A stretch of 64,000 bases of DNA from Adiantum capillus-veneris (lineage: Eukaryota; Streptophyta; Polypodiopsida; Polypodiales; Pteridaceae): NCBI GenBank assembly GCA_014529385.2, contig CM043960.1, forward strand, positions 117,314,043 through 117,378,042. Direction: 5' to 3'. The first letter of the stretch is position 1; each line of letters starts with the position of its first letter. This document shows, in pieces, positions 11,040 through 23,409 of the stretch. The notes beneath the pieces were generated by a model. The model was not told where the DNA came from. It saw nothing but the letters and a program-made list of their open reading frames with translations, and made no database searches. Position numbers and translations under genes: made by a program.

Positions 11040-12586
11040 CCTTTAGTATCCTTTAAATAGTCCTACAGTACCTGGCTTCATCACCATTTGTGTCAAAGTT
11101 TCCCATGATGCCATAGTCCATGGTAGCTTGACGCATGCCAATGTGGCATGTACAAAAGTGTTGACCCTTTGACCACATAGAGTTAAAGGAAAGGCACTAC
11201 AAAATAGAAAAAAACCTCTTATCAATTATAAAAAATAAAATCAAGAAAAACTATACAATATGGTTTAAATATATGAGTACTCTACGTTTGTTGGTAGTGC
11301 ATACTCCCATTTATTGTCAATGATGCCTTCTCCGCGTGCTTTTGCTTTGGTCATTTTGTCATGAATCCACTCAGCACTAATGAGATCTAGGAAACACGCA
11401 AGGTGTCAAGGCACTGGGGGTTCCCTCTTGCCTCCATGCTTCCCTTTCTTGCAAACACCTTGCCTTTTCCATTATCCACAAGTCCGTCCCTTTGGTCATA
11501 ACCTTTGCATTGAGGATGCAAAAGATATTGATCACTTGGGATAGATCCATATCCATGTTAAATAATTTTCCCTTTCCACTTGGCAAGTGTGAAGTCAACC
11601 TTGCATCCTCCTTACCTGACCACATGTGAAGCACTGAGGGATGAACTTGTGCCAAATACTCTAAATTGGAAACAAACTCCTCTTGCACAATCCATCCTTC
11701 ATCCATGCATGCCTCTAGGTGGGACCGTAGCTACAAAAAATCTTAGAGAGTCTTTAAAAACTCTCTAAAAAGTACATCCATCGTGCATGCACTACTCTAC
11801 AGATATCTATCTCCTCAACCATATGAACCAAGAGGTGGATTTGGCTAAGAAGAACGGATCAAGAAAATGCATCCTTAACAGCGTGACACATGGTTTCCAC
11901 GGCAAGTGTTTGAGCAGCAGGGATGGCATCTATTTCAATTTCTTTGGAGCTTACAAATCTACAAGATAACACACAAGAGTACGTTAAGTGTTGGTTAAAG
12001 ATATTGGGTACATATAAAAGTTTAATTGATTGGAGATGTGGCGTACCTTACTAACTCTCTGAGTTTGAAAATAGCTTCCCTCACTTTCTTGTCCCGAAAA
12101 ATATGAACTACAATGTCAAAATAGTAAACAAGAAAGTGAGATAAAGTCATACTCACAAATTGATATCTAAATGAAATGAGGGAGATGATAAAAAAGGAGA
12201 GAAATAATTACTTGTAACATCTTGTGCCAATCATGGGACTTCAACCCATACAAATGAATGTTTCCACCTTTCTTTGCTTTTGTGAAAGGTCCCTTTAGTG
12301 ACCTCATGTATCCCGTTGGTGTGCAAATAGATTCAATGGAGCCCTTCACTTGATCTAGATCATCTTTGGTTAGCATCCATGGCTCGATGTGGGGTGGTGG
12401 AGGCGGAGAGACGTTTCAAGTCCCTCAAATCCTCCCTCGCCCCCAAAGAGTCTTTTTTGCCAATAATGTGGTCCCATGTGGTGTGAGCTACATTCTTGAA
12501 TATGTGCATGGGAGCCAAGAGGTGTTATAATTTTAAGTCCTTCTAATATGGAAGCCTTAAAAATAAAGAATACCTTGACATACCTT
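11040..12586 (-). pseudogene. tnp2: CACTA transposase tnp2, C-terminal exons (3' part of split gene)
   Basis: Minus-strand exons of the Tnp2 family (PF02992 type). In order: MHIFKNVAHTTWDHIIGKKD with GAREDLRDLKRLRLHH (about 12510-12400), GNIHLYGLKSHDWHKMLQ (ending about 12210; family form GLKSHDCHVLMQ), and FRDKKVREAIFKLRELVR (about 12100-12040). Then comes a segment with QIHLLVHMVEEIDICRVVHA and RWMYFLESF (about 11860-11770), and GMHDEGWIVQEEFVSNLEYL (about 11700). Introns separate the blocks and stops or frameshifts break several. The next codon upstream, at 12586, abuts a copia LTR; the gene resumes at 42855. The tail (11381-11040) is weakly coding. The protein would cut and move the CACTA element by binding its ends. 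This copy is dead. Confidence 0.82.
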
Positions 12587-12747
12587 TGTAAGGGTGCAAG
12601 ACATATTGGCTAAGCATCGGGCACCACCCATCTGTATTCTCTAACCTTATTCTTTAATACATAAATCAATAAGGAGAAGCCCACTACAGCTCCACCCAAA
12701 CATGAGTGCTCACTCTTCTCTTCACAGTGCTATCTACTTGCCTCTCA
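12587..12747 (+). repeat. 5' LTR of outer copia
   Basis: 161 bp, TG...CA. Shares TTCTCTAACCTTATTCTTTA and the CTCCACCCAAAC block with the LTR at 42663, and lacks about 30 bp present there. Confidence 0.92.
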
Positions 12748-12749
12748 AG

Positions 12750-12763
12750 TGGTATCAGAGCAC
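12750..12763 (+). promoter_or_regulatory. Primer-binding site, initiator-Met tRNA type
   Basis: TGGTATCAGAGCAC lies two bases inside the 5' LTR, the standard site for plant Ty1-copia. Confidence 0.93.
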
Positions 12764-13197
12764 GAAAGCTCTCTCGGGTTCGATGGTGATGCGTGCATGA
12801 GCTCTCATTTGAGCTAAGGCTCAAAGCCTTACATCATGTGATTTTACCGAGAGTTGTAGGAGCTCAACACTTTGCAACGTGCAGCTTACACAATCGAGCA
12901 GGTTTCTTTGGCAAGACTCAACAAGGGGAGAGAGATTTTCTTCAAAGAAAATCAAGCAAAGTAGCACATCCTTGGCTACTGTATAAAATAGCGCTGCATG
13001 AAGAGGACTAGTAGCTTAAAAAGCACATGAACCAATGTTCATAGTAAAAGTTCAATAGCAATACAGAATCAAATCGATGGAAATTGTGGACTCTACAACA
13101 GCACTACAGAGAATTGAAGGCATTAAAAAAAGCTACTGGAGATAGCGTTTAAATTTTTTTGAAAAATCACGCTGGCAGCTCTTAGCAATTGCACTAC

Positions 13198-13202
<5 letters not shown>

Positions 13203-13280
<78 letters not shown>
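13203..13280. repeat. (AG)39 microsatellite in the copia leader
   Basis: Perfect AG array in the untranslated leader. The leader from 12764 to 14620 is unusually long (about 1.85 kb). From 13300 to 13560 it contains loose repeats around GGCATCGACTCT and GGCATTGGCTCT, and has no recognisable gene. Confidence 0.97.
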
Positions 13281-13283
<3 letters not shown>

Positions 13284-14620
13284 AAAGATCTTCAACATCA
13301 GCTTTGTCTCTCTGGCTCCGGATATTTGATATCTGCTCTCCAACATTGACACACACAACGTGTGTGCGCACATCTGGCTTTGGCATTCACTCTACTTGAT
13401 CTCGGTTTCTTGGCATCGACTCTACTCGCTCTTTGTTTTTGGCATCGACTCTCATCGACATTAGTTTTGGCATTGGCTCTTCTCTGACATCTTTGACACT
13501 GGCTTTTACAACATCGACATCATTCTCAAAAACAGACAGAGTTTGGATCTATGCATTTTGTAGTTTCTTGATGCATACACCTATGGATTTTTCATGAGTC
13601 TATGATTCCCATCGCGAGCCAGAATTTTGCTCAATTACTGGGACATGGAGAGCAGCTACTCTTTGTGCTAGTGGTTTCTCTAGAGATGCAATTTCTTGAG
13701 CACACTGCTTGGAGGCATAGATTTGGCATCAACATTACAGGTGGTGTTAGCATTGAAGATCCGATCATAAATCGCTTTCTAGTTGAGCGTAGTGTATTGC
13801 ATCAACATTACAGGTGGCGTTTTACAGGTTTAGAGGTTTCCAAATACACACACGTATAGCACCTTTCATGCATTTTTGGCACTCATTTTGAGAGAAATTT
13901 CTCTGTGGATAGTTATGCATTGATAGATGCATACTTTCTTGAGCATACATAGTACCATTGAGCTCTTTTGAGAGCGGATATTCTTGCAATGATTTGTTCG
14001 TTGCATGCAACGGTTTTTTGATGCCTATTTGTGCATGATTTCTCATGTATGTTGAGTTGTGGTTACTAGCTATTGTACTTCCTCTAGAGCCATTTTTTGG
14101 CAGTTTTCTCGATCGTTTCCAAGACTCGGTCCAAAAGAGTCCTTATTGAGACTGTGGCTAGTCTTGAGTTTGATTAGCCTTTGGAGGGTCATTTGCATGA
14201 GGTTTTCTTGAGCTCAAGTGTTCTCAAATGTTGAGTTACTTTTGGTGATACAAGTTGCTGGAGTACCCTCTTTCAATATCCTTGCCATAGGCCATGTATC
14301 TGGACAAACACTTTTGTTTTTGATGCCGAGTTGGTTGTCACATGACAATTTGTTACGTCAGTCCTATTAAGTGATTATTTTTTGTCAATTTATGCATTGA
14401 TATTGTATTGTCAAGTTTGAGATTTTTCGCCTTGTACAGAGGAGACTCTGTTGGATTTTTCCCGCGCGTCGACCATATGCGTTCTTGGCACTTTTGGGTA
14501 CTTACAACCAGTGATTCTACTACTTTTTGTTCTGAGTTTCCACTCTTGTTTTAGGGGAAACTCTACCAAAATTCTCCCATCAATTTTTGCCATAAATCTT
14601 TGGTGATTTTCTCTTGTGTT

Positions 14621-15345
14621 ATGGCTGCAAATAGTGCTTTGGAAAGGGAAGACTATTACATAAAGAAGTAAGTTGATGGTACAAATGTTACGATATGGAA
14701 GCAACACATGCTTGATGTCTTGGTCAACAAGGGCCTGGCAGTGCCATTGAAAGAGTGTAGAGATAATTTTGACATTGATGATCAGTGGGAAGAGTTGGAT
14801 GTTTGTGCTATGGCCACGATTACACTACGTCTTGGCAAGACCATAGTCTTCACAATTATGGACAAGACTACAACACGAGAGATTTGGGACTCTCTATGCA
14901 GATTTTGGGATGAAAAAACTGTTTCTAACAAAGTTTTCTTGACAAAGAAACTTATGCGTTTGAATATAAAAGAAGGTAGCAATGTTAATGCACACTTGAA
15001 TGAGTTCAATAGCACATTTTCTTAGCTGACATCAAAAGGGTTGGGTTTTGATGATGTAATGAAGGATATTTTCGTGTTATGCTCTTTTCCTTCTTCTTGG
15101 GATATATTTAATACTACAATTAGTAACTTTTAACCAACCGATAAACTAAATTTTAGTGACGTTACTAGTGCATTTACCATAGGCAAAGAGGTGGGTGTAG
15201 TCACAGTAGCAATCCTTCACAGGATCCTAAGGATCGTCACAATCATAGCAAGAGTTGAGGCCGCGACTTGAGAAATGTAGAATGCTATCATTGGGGTAAG
15301 AAAGGCCATTGAAAGAAAGTTTTTTTTTCTTTTATAGCGTGAAAA
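14621..15345 (+). pseudogene. Outer copia gag
   Basis: Gag (UBN2-like) frame starting at an ATG at 14621. It reads MAANSALEREDYYIKK, then an in-frame stop, VDGTNVTIWKQHMLDVLV, EIWDSLCRFWDEKTVSNKVF, LMRLNIKEGSNVNAHLNEFN, a stop, then SKGLGFDDVM and LCSFPSSWDIF. A zinc knuckle remnant (ECYHWGKKGH, second Cys changed to Trp, last Cys missing after a stop) ends at about 15312. The frame is cut by the gypsy insertion at 15350. Gag would form the particle that packages element RNA. At least three stops make it non-functional. Confidence 0.9.
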
Positions 15346-15349
15346 GGGC

Positions 15350-16275
15350 TATTAGCGGTTGGACACACCCTATGGAAAATGACTGCTCGGCGGAATATTA
15401 TTTTTTGTAATTATTCATTTATTGAGAAAAACTGACATTTCACCTTTGTAAATAGTGGGGCTTGCAGAAACTTCCAGATTGTATCCCATTTTTGACTTTT
15501 AGATTGAGTAGATGGTTAAATTGGGCCATTAGGGTTTGAGATTGTAAGGTATTTATACCACTTTTGACCTTAATGAAAAAAACCTTTGTCATTTTTACAA
15601 AAGTTAAGTCTGTGAGTGAGCGTACTATGTACGAGAGAGAGTGAGAGTTTCATATTGACGCTACGCATGCACGGGTGGTTGGAATCGAGTGCAGAGAAGT
15701 GCAGCGTGTTGCCCCTGACGAGAGCTACGTGCCGATACCTACATTGCAGGTGTACGGTCTAGTTTTGCAAGCTCGACCCGCGAGCTTCATCTGGTGATTC
15801 GGTGAGCATACGTTATCCGTTTTCGCATTTCAACATATCCACGCGTTCGCATTGAGTAGAGCTACACATTAGGCACTTTAGTTTCCGGAAATGATGACTT
15901 GTAATTTTTGACCAGACATCCTACGTGATTTTGCACCAGGTGTTTAGGGTTAGGATTTTGGTTCATGGACGTTAGGGAGAGTGACCTATTGGTGTTAGTA
16001 GGGTCTCCTTCAAGTTCTGTGGCGTTTTGAAAACGTTTGATGGGTATTCGGCTCTTGGAAGCGTTGTAGGAAACCTCTTCTTATGCACTCCTGAAGGCTG
16101 TAGCTTAGACATTGGGTAGAGACCTCTGTAGGAATTAGTCGAGAGTCGGTCGAGTGTAGGTTGACACCCTATGCTTGCTTTGACGTGCCTGCGGATCGAG
16201 CTTCGTCCTTGGCTGAAAAATCTTGTTAGGTGAGTTCTCGCTGTGCTGATGTCCGTCGCGGCGTATCCGCCAACA
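15350..16275 (+). repeat. 5' LTR of giant gypsy
   Basis: 926 bp, matching 39402-40327 without large indels. In the first 150 bp I count roughly ten differences, nearly all C/T or G/A transitions. A half copy of the element's palindrome (AGACATCCTACGTG) lies near 15914, where the other LTR has the same sequence. Confidence 0.95.
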
Positions 16276-16276
16276 T

Positions 16277-16294
16277 TGGCACCGTTGCCGGGGA
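16277..16294 (+). promoter_or_regulatory. Primer-binding site, tRNA-Asp type
   Basis: TGGCACCGTTGCCGGGGA starts one base after the LTR. It is the Athila-type site with one transition (family form TGGCGCC...). Confidence 0.88.
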
Positions 16295-16302
16295 CGAAAA
16301 CA

Positions 16303-16313
16303 CTAGGTAAGTG
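16303..16313 (+). promoter_or_regulatory. Candidate 5' splice site just after the primer site
   Basis: CTAG|GTAAGTG at 16306/16307 fits the plant donor consensus almost perfectly. A weaker one (TTAG|GTGAGT) lies near 16231 inside the LTR. Its position would let a spliced subgenomic RNA skip gag-pol. Inference only. Confidence 0.4.
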
Positions 16314-16808
16314 ACCGAGACTAGTCCTTGAGGATAGGGATTCTCTGGCTTGCCAGAGTCTCGTTTTACAGTTAGATAGGATCAGAGGGTGGAGGACTCT
16401 CTAGGTCTTAGAGGGAGTCTAGGGAGCATGTGTCTGGCCTAGATCCTTCGACTTAGGTAGACTTAGATAGTTTTTAGGCCTTAGTTGAGTTGATGAGTAG
16501 GAGTTGGAGTGGTAGAAGCGGTGAAAGGAGAGCTTGAGAGTCCAGAGAGGCCAGGAAGCAACCGAAACACCAATATCACCATTTCACATGATGAGTAGGA
16601 GTAGGGTAAGTAGGCCATCATGATTCATGATCTAGAGCACTTCATGCATGTTATACTTTCTGTTAGGTTCATCACAAGGTTGTAAAAGACGCAAGAGAGT
16701 GTTTGAAAGCTGAAGTGAAGTTCAAAAGTTGCTGTGAGGATTTATGAGAGAGCTGTAGAGCATCAGGAGAATTTCTGTCTCAGGAAAAAAAGTAAATTTT
16801 AAGCCAGG

Positions 16809-17676
16809 AGACATCCTACGCGTAGGATGTCTACAGGGTGATCTGATGGAAATTTTGAAATTTTGAGTTGAGCAGTGTGTTCAGAAGGTAGGTTTAATCC
16901 TATTTTCACTTGGAAAGTGGAAGTTTGACCACATCTTGATAGGATAATACCAGATAGACAGAAATTGTGAGACATCCTACCCAAATTGTGCCAAGGCATT
17001 ATTTTAAGACCAAAACCATAGGGTGGCTGCATGAGCATGATCTGCATGATTTATTGAGTGCCTGAGAAGGGTTTTATCTCAATTGGGTGAGAAAATTGGG
17101 TTCTAAGCAGACTTTAGCATCTATGATTGAAAAGGGCTAGAACAGCTAAAATTGGGGTCTTTTGAAATCCAAACTAAAATCTAAGCATAGCACTGGGTTG
17201 CTGAAATCAAGGGGAAGCTGTAGCTCAAGTCTGGGGTCAAACATGCCAAAAAGACATTCTACGCATAGGATGTGTTCTGTGTGATTTGGCACTCCAAACC
17301 CAGATTTGAGCATACCAAAGTGATCACCACCTCAAGAGGAGTCTGTGCTTTGCATTTGAATCCATTTTGAGCAGTTAGACATGCTACGCGTAGAATGTCT
17401 AATGTATGAATTAGGAGCCAGACTGACTGTAGGCAGGGCAGGGTGTTGTATAGCCTAAGGCAAGTCTCCTAGTCAATTTTGGTCCAAATTGGAGTTGATT
17501 TGACTGGTCGGACCAACATCAGGCTGCTGGAACAGATTTCTGATCCATTAACCAGCTTATAGGTGTTCAAATCAAAAAGTAAAAATAGCTGTGGACTCGG
17601 CACATCAAGGGGAGTCTATAGTGCAAAAACTAGGCAAAAACAAAGCAGTAGACATCCTACGCGTAGGATGTCTACT
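16809..17676. repeat. Palindrome cluster in giant gypsy leader
   Basis: Copies of an inverted repeat with half-site AGACATCCTACG occur at 16809 (perfect 24 bp), 17252 (degenerate), 17377 (two mismatches) and 17647 (perfect over 30 bp, half-site AGTAGACATCCTACG). A lone half-site lies at 16970. The centre is ACGCGT. The surrounding leader, from 16314 to 18206, has no coding sequence that I recognise. Confidence 0.95.
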
Positions 17677-18206
17677 AGGGCTTAGGGAAGTGAAAAACTG
17701 ACTGAGGACATACAGTCATGTTCCAGTTGACTTAAGAGTTCCAGAACTTCTTTCAGAAGTGAATTTGAACCTTGTTTGACTTTTTGATAGAGCAAAGACG
17801 GAATTAAGACTTTTTCAGTACATTGATCAACATCCGAGGGAAGTACAGTTCCAGATTAGCAGACCTAATCTAGAACATCAGAAGTGTATAAAATATAGTA
17901 GTGGTTGGGGTTAACCCTCCAGTTATACCAATCATTACTAAGACCACCTCTAGTGGTTAAATGCTTAGATTTGATTGCCAAAATTAAATGCTTGTGTACT
18001 GGTATATTCAGCGGAAAAGCAATAAGTCATGCGGAAACTGATCCTTTGCCAGGTGAGTGGTTGGATTTGTGTTAAGTTGCATTGCTAAGTTTGATGAATT
18101 TAAGATCAGGAAGACACATTTTTAGAGACCAAAAGGTGGCAGGTGATCAGGGTAGCTTAGTGTCCACCGAGGAGAGTGTAACTCAGGCAAGGCTAGATCC
18201 ATTAGC

Positions 18207-19016
18207 ATGGATTATTTGAGGAGGGTAGTGATACTGACACTTCATCCGGATAAGTCCTTCTTCATGATGGGTATTCAACAGCCAGGAGGTTTCTCCAATG
18301 AAGCACCAATGCCAGGAGGAAGCACCTCCCTAAATCCTTTGAACGATTCCAAGTTCACTATAATCTTATTAGAAGGAACAAACTCGAGGGGAGCCCTAGT
18401 TTATTCTGACTATTGAGGACGCAAGTGTATTTGTATTGAAGAAAGACCTGCTCAGAGACTAGAAATAATTCGAGTCTATGATGATGGAGATAGATTCCGA
18501 GACGAAAAGGGGAACCACTATCTGATAGTTAGTAACCCTGAGGATTACAATAGATATGGAGATATCGTGGCAAAAGGAAAAATGGTTTCAAAAACTCAAG
18601 AACCGCCTCCAAACATTGATCGACCTGGAGATCTTTTTATGTATGATAAGAAAACAACCAAGGTATCAACCTATAATGAGAATGTGGGGATTTACAAGCA
18701 TGAGAGCGAGGGAATAGTCTTTTACTTTCGTTGCAAAGAACCCTACCCAAACGAATTAAGCAAAGACAAGGTTCTTTACTTATTCTCTTATGAAATTGCT
18801 ATGGGGAAGGATATTTTTTTTGTTGATAGGTACGGGCGAGAATACACACGTATTCTCCCAGAGGAGGTAGAAAAGGCAACAGTTCCAGAAGCATCAACAT
18901 ATGCCCCAGAAGAATTGCCAAGAGCTACCTACACCCCTAGCAAATCGACAAATCCCTTTTCAGAAGAGTATGATGCGACCTCACATTCTACCCGACAACA
19001 GATGTTCAACTACTAG
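18207..19016 (+). pseudogene. Giant gypsy gag, N-terminal region
   Basis: One frame of about 270 codons with a single in-frame TGA at 18414. It includes PDKSFFMMGIQQPGGF, LEIIRVYDDGDRFRDEKGNH and YDKKTTKVSTYNENVGIYKH, followed by FSYEIAMGKDIFFVDRYGRE. I do not recognise a domain. It lies in frame with the capsid-like part downstream, separated by several TAG or TAA stops (19014-19310), so it is best read as the N-terminal extension of Gag. Confidence 0.7.
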
Positions 19017-20131
19017 GACCAACCAGCAACCCAACCATCATTGCAGGCATGGCTTTGATAGAGTGCAACATTAGAACACGACCGAAACCAAGATGGTTAT
19101 CCAGCCGCACTAGGACTAAGGGATTTACAAAAACCACCACTCTATTCACGGTATCAAGGCGAGAGTAAGCCAAAAACTCAAGGGCCAACAGAGCTTGGAA
19201 GACCATCCATAGAGCGAGTTCGGAGAGATAAACCATCTCTTTCAAGAACCGTTAGAAATTACGGCTTAGGAGAACCATTGGGAGAGGAACCTACCCACTA
19301 CTGAAGGCCAGAGGAGGTATATAGATTGGGACGAGGAGATCCAATGATGAGATTTGTAGACCATCGTAGAATTAGACCTTCTCAAGTGCAAAAATGGGTA
19401 AACAAGAAATACACGGGAAACAGAGATCCTAGAGATCATGTAGCAGCCTTTGTGCGTGTAATTAGAGCTGAAGAGGTGTTAGACTTCCCAACCAAATTTG
19501 CAGGGTTTGGACTAACCCTAGAGGAGGATGCAGCCACTTGGTTTGACTCTATGGAGTGTAGAGACTTCGAGTCTATGGAGGAGGTGTTTGACGAGTTTAT
19601 TGAGGAATTCTCACAAAGGGGGATGCTCATAATACAGTCTCACAAATCCGTAAATTCAAACAAAAATAAGGGGAGTCTGTGCGAAAGGCAACCCTACGAC
19701 TAAAAAGATATGTTAATTTTTGCCCTGTGGAAGAACTTCCAACTCAGTCCAGACTTATGCTTATATTTATACAAGGACTAAGGAATGCAGATCTCTAGAA
19801 AGACTTACATATGAAGAGGAGCACGACGTTAAACGAGTTAACTAAGGAGGCTCTTTACCTTGTAGACAGTTGTGCGATCTACAAAGAGGGTGAATTCAAG
19901 GATCTTGATGATGATTCATCCTCACAACAAAGTAGAAGCAAGTCCGCTAAGACGGCACCGAAAGGAGAAGTAGCTGTAAGCCAGGAGCAGCTTGTAGAGG
20001 AAGTGCTAATAAAGATTAATCTGTATGCCAAACCTCAGGCTAAACAGCCCAAGTGGTGTGCTATTAAACAAAAATGGACAAACCATGGGACGGAGAAATG
20101 TTATTATAACGAGGGGTATGTGAGAGAATGA
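19017..20131 (+). pseudogene. Giant gypsy gag, capsid-like core
   Basis: Retrotransposon Gag domain (PF03732 type). After RRIRPSQVQKWVNKKYTGNR it reads DPRDHVAAFVRVIRAEEVLD, KFAGFGLTLEEDAATWFDSM and VFDEFIEEFSQRG. The frame shifts near 19640-19680, and the continuation reads KATLRLKRYVNFCPVEELPT, then LTKEALYLVDSCAIYKEGEF at 19811-19910. The HxxAFxxxxxA and AxxWF patterns are typical of the family. Several stops are present. Confidence 0.85.
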
Positions 20132-21828
20132 CCTTATGCTCCCCAGGCTCAGGTAGCATCTCCTCAACTTCCACGGATGCCTCGGTATCAAGTAGGCAAC
20201 CTACCAGGACCTGTAGGTGTAGAAAGACCACAACCAGTGTTGGGGCAACAACCACCCCTACCACGATTACGACCAATTAGCATAAGATACACACCAACAG
20301 TAATCGAACCAGAAGAGAAGGCTTTGGTGCCTATGCATGCATATTACGAAGATCCCAATGGATATGCTGCAAATCCTACCTATTATCCACCAGAAGAACC
20401 CTCAACACCAGAACCATGGAGCATGATAAGAAGTGCAGGACCACCAACAGCTGCACAGGCAGCAGGAGAAGGAAGATATAGCTTGGATGAACGAACATTG
20501 TTGTTCATAGCCAACGGAGGCATGGGAGGGCAGAGACATGCATACCAACAAAGAGGAGCTCAAGGAGTACCTTAACAACCTAAGGGACCCTACTACAAGT
20601 GTGGTGGAGACCATTGGCTAAGAGACTGTCCTCATGATGAAATCATTAGATTCAACGCATATTGCACCAAGTGTGGAATTACTCATTTAATTCTTGATTG
20701 CCCTAAGAACCCGAGCAAAGGAGCAAAAACTACCTTGAACATGCTGGAAGCAGTGCCTTCCAGTGGAGGGTCAGAAAACGAGACAATAATACCTATTCAG
20801 GCAGTGACACGAGCCCAAGCTCAAAGAATGACGAACGAACCCATAATTGAAGAGCCAAAAACCGACGCCCCAAGTTCAGAAGTGAAGAGTCATAGAAACA
20901 CTTGGAAAGCTAGAAAGGCACACATGAAAGCCAGGAGAGAATGAGAGTAAACGGCTCTATCCGAGGAGTTCAAACACACAAAGGATAGACTAGAGCGGTT
21001 AGAGGATCGAGCTAGCCTACGCTCACACACTGCGGCAACCATAGCACCCAAGGAAATAACATAACCCAAAAGTGCAGGATCAGGAGGATCAATGTTGGAA
21101 AAAAAGGTAAATGATCAGTTAGACGCACTTTTAAAAGCTTACGAAGCCAGACTCAAAAACAACCAAACCCAAGAGCAAAGATGGATGACTTATTCATATG
21201 CTGAAATAGAAAAACAGAGGTTGGAAATGTGTCGAAAGGTGATTGAAACAGCTCAATCCTTGATAGAAAACCCGCTTGGTAAACCTGCAAGTTGGCATGA
21301 AGTACCAGCTCCAACCCCTATCAAACCAACTTTAGAGAAACAAGTAGAAACGAAGGAAAGACTCACAAATGCCTCTGAGACTAGGGGAGAGCCTATTATA
21401 GTGCCAAATACAACAGATGAGACAAGTGAGGATTCCAGCCTAAAACATTGGTAGAAATGGGTAGGGATTGTAACGGTCTAGATGACCTGTGGAAGAAAAT
21501 CCGTGATGCCAACGAAGCTAACAGGGTGAGTTGCCACATGAATAGCACGAGAAAAGAGAAAAATAAGATCTTACCTCCTATTGAAGAATTTGAGGCAAGA
21601 TCACAAATGAACTTTGAAATACATTTGAAAGGGGGAGACCGGGGATCAATTAGTTCGGGGCACAGCCTGCCAGACTCATCAAAAACTCTACCCTCTTACC
21701 TAGGAGAGTATGAAGCCAAGTCTGAGGTGAGAGCAATCCCATCTCAAAGAATTTCTTCTAACGGAGTGATGGATTCACAAGGGTTGATCGAGTTGTTGTC
21801 CACCCCTGTGGCATGTACAATCACATAG
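20132..21828 (+). pseudogene. Giant gypsy gag C-terminus with two short-spaced zinc knuckles
   Basis: A Pro-rich segment (20177-20575) precedes two zinc knuckles near 20590-20705: YYKCGGDHWLRDCP (first Cys changed to Tyr) and YCTKCGITHLILDCP. Both use the spacing C-x2-C-x3-H-x4-C, one residue shorter than the usual retroviral form. Downstream are charged, coiled-coil-like stretches (21092-21454 and 21448-21828) that probably form the linker to protease. Stops at 20575, 20944, 21454 and 21828 break the frame. Confidence 0.75.
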
Positions 21829-21835
21829 CCGAACT

Positions 21836-22400
21836 CCTGAGGTTACGACCAAACATGTGGACCACCGTAGGCAAATGCTTAGAGAAATTTGGAGTGAAAG
21901 ACCCCACCTCGAAGCTTCAATAAGGGATCAGAGAATTGGACAAGCCTCAACTAAACACTAGGCCAGTACCCTTAAACAAGGTTGGAGAATATTGCGAGGG
22001 GGAAGATGGAAACACCTCGCTACCAGTAGAATTCCAGGGAGTAATTTCTAAAGCTATTCTAGACAGTGGAGCAGGAGTCGCTATTGCTACTAAGGAAATC
22101 TAGAAAAAATGGGGAAAACCGGCTTTGAGAGCTACCAGAATGAAATTTCAATTGGTAGATGGGTTCATGGAGAAGCCTTTAGGACTCTTAGAAAAAGTAA
22201 TTGTCACCTCGTGTGGAATCGAGTATGAGCATACATTTGCAATAGTCGATTTCGACAAAAAGAACAATTACGAGATCATCTTGGGAAGACTATTCATGAG
22301 ACAATTAAAGATGGTCCAGGATTGGGGTTATGACCACATATACCTCAGACATGGCGAGACAACAACCAAAATACACCTGAAAGACGATAGTTACAAAGAT
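21836..22400 (+). pseudogene. Giant gypsy protease (retropepsin)
   Basis: Aspartic protease with the catalytic block KAILDSGAGVAIATKEI near 22050-22105. After a TAG at a conserved Trp position it continues with MKFQLVDGFMEKPLGLLEKV, VDFDKKNNYEIILGRLFMRQ and LKMVQDW. The DSGA motif and the IILGRxFM flap partner are intact. It would release mature Gag and Pol proteins. The ORF continues to 23387 through a basic, Lys/Glu-rich linker (RRERTQEEIKQVRKAKIETK). Confidence 0.85.
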
Positions 22401-23409
22401 GTGAACCAGACACCAGTGAAAGAGTTTGATTCAGCTACATTGGTAGGGTCGGAACTCCCCGCATGGTTAGAGCAAAAGAAAGAGCTATGGATGTGCGGAG
22501 CTTCACATTGTGGGAGCATAAAAAGAGAGGAATGCGTCTTAGAAAGAGCTATTGAGGACAAGGATTATATTCTGGAACCTTATCCTGAAGATGCCTTGGA
22601 ACCTCTGGAATGGGAACACATACTAGCAACATTGGATGTCTGTACCATTACAGATAGTCCAACGACAAAATTTTGCGATAAGGATGGCTATGATGTGCTA
22701 CCCTATTATATGGTAAGCCTTATACGAGGAGGAGATGATATTGTAGAACCACCAGAACAAGAAGAGTTTTATAACTCCTTTGAGCATCTGGAGGTAAATA
22801 ATGATGCAAATAACGAGTGTTCAGACAGCTCAAGCGAGCGTGGGGAGAAAACAACCAATAACAAGTTTTATGATTTTGCCAATCAGCATCCTAGACGGCA
22901 GGAACACTATAGGAGAAAACGAGTAGAAAACAAAACGAGAGAGAACCCAATGCCCAGGATAAAAGATAAAACTCACTATCTACTGCTTGTCAAAGCAGAG
23001 GATTGTGTAAAAGACCAAATATCAGGAAGATTCTTGAGAGTGCGAAGGGAACGGACGCAAGAGGAAATAAAACAAGTACGAAAAGCTAAAATAGAAACAA
23101 AATTAAAAAAATCTCAAAAATCAAAACAAGAAACAACAAAAGACCCAGAGTGGACCAAATTGGAGTGTAAAAAGAAATACCAAGAACTAAAACGTTCTTT
23201 ACGAGAGGTATGGACTATTGAGGGAGAAAGTGATGGTAAGGGGGAGTCAAAAAAAGGAAACATAAATGTACCATCACACTATCGGAAATTCACCATCCAG
23301 GATAAAAAAATCATAATGACACCACCAGTCAGGGAAAGAATAAAGGCTAGGAATCTTACGATGGGCTGGAAAATGCAAAACGGATAGACCTTGCTGAACC
23401 AGGTGAAAA

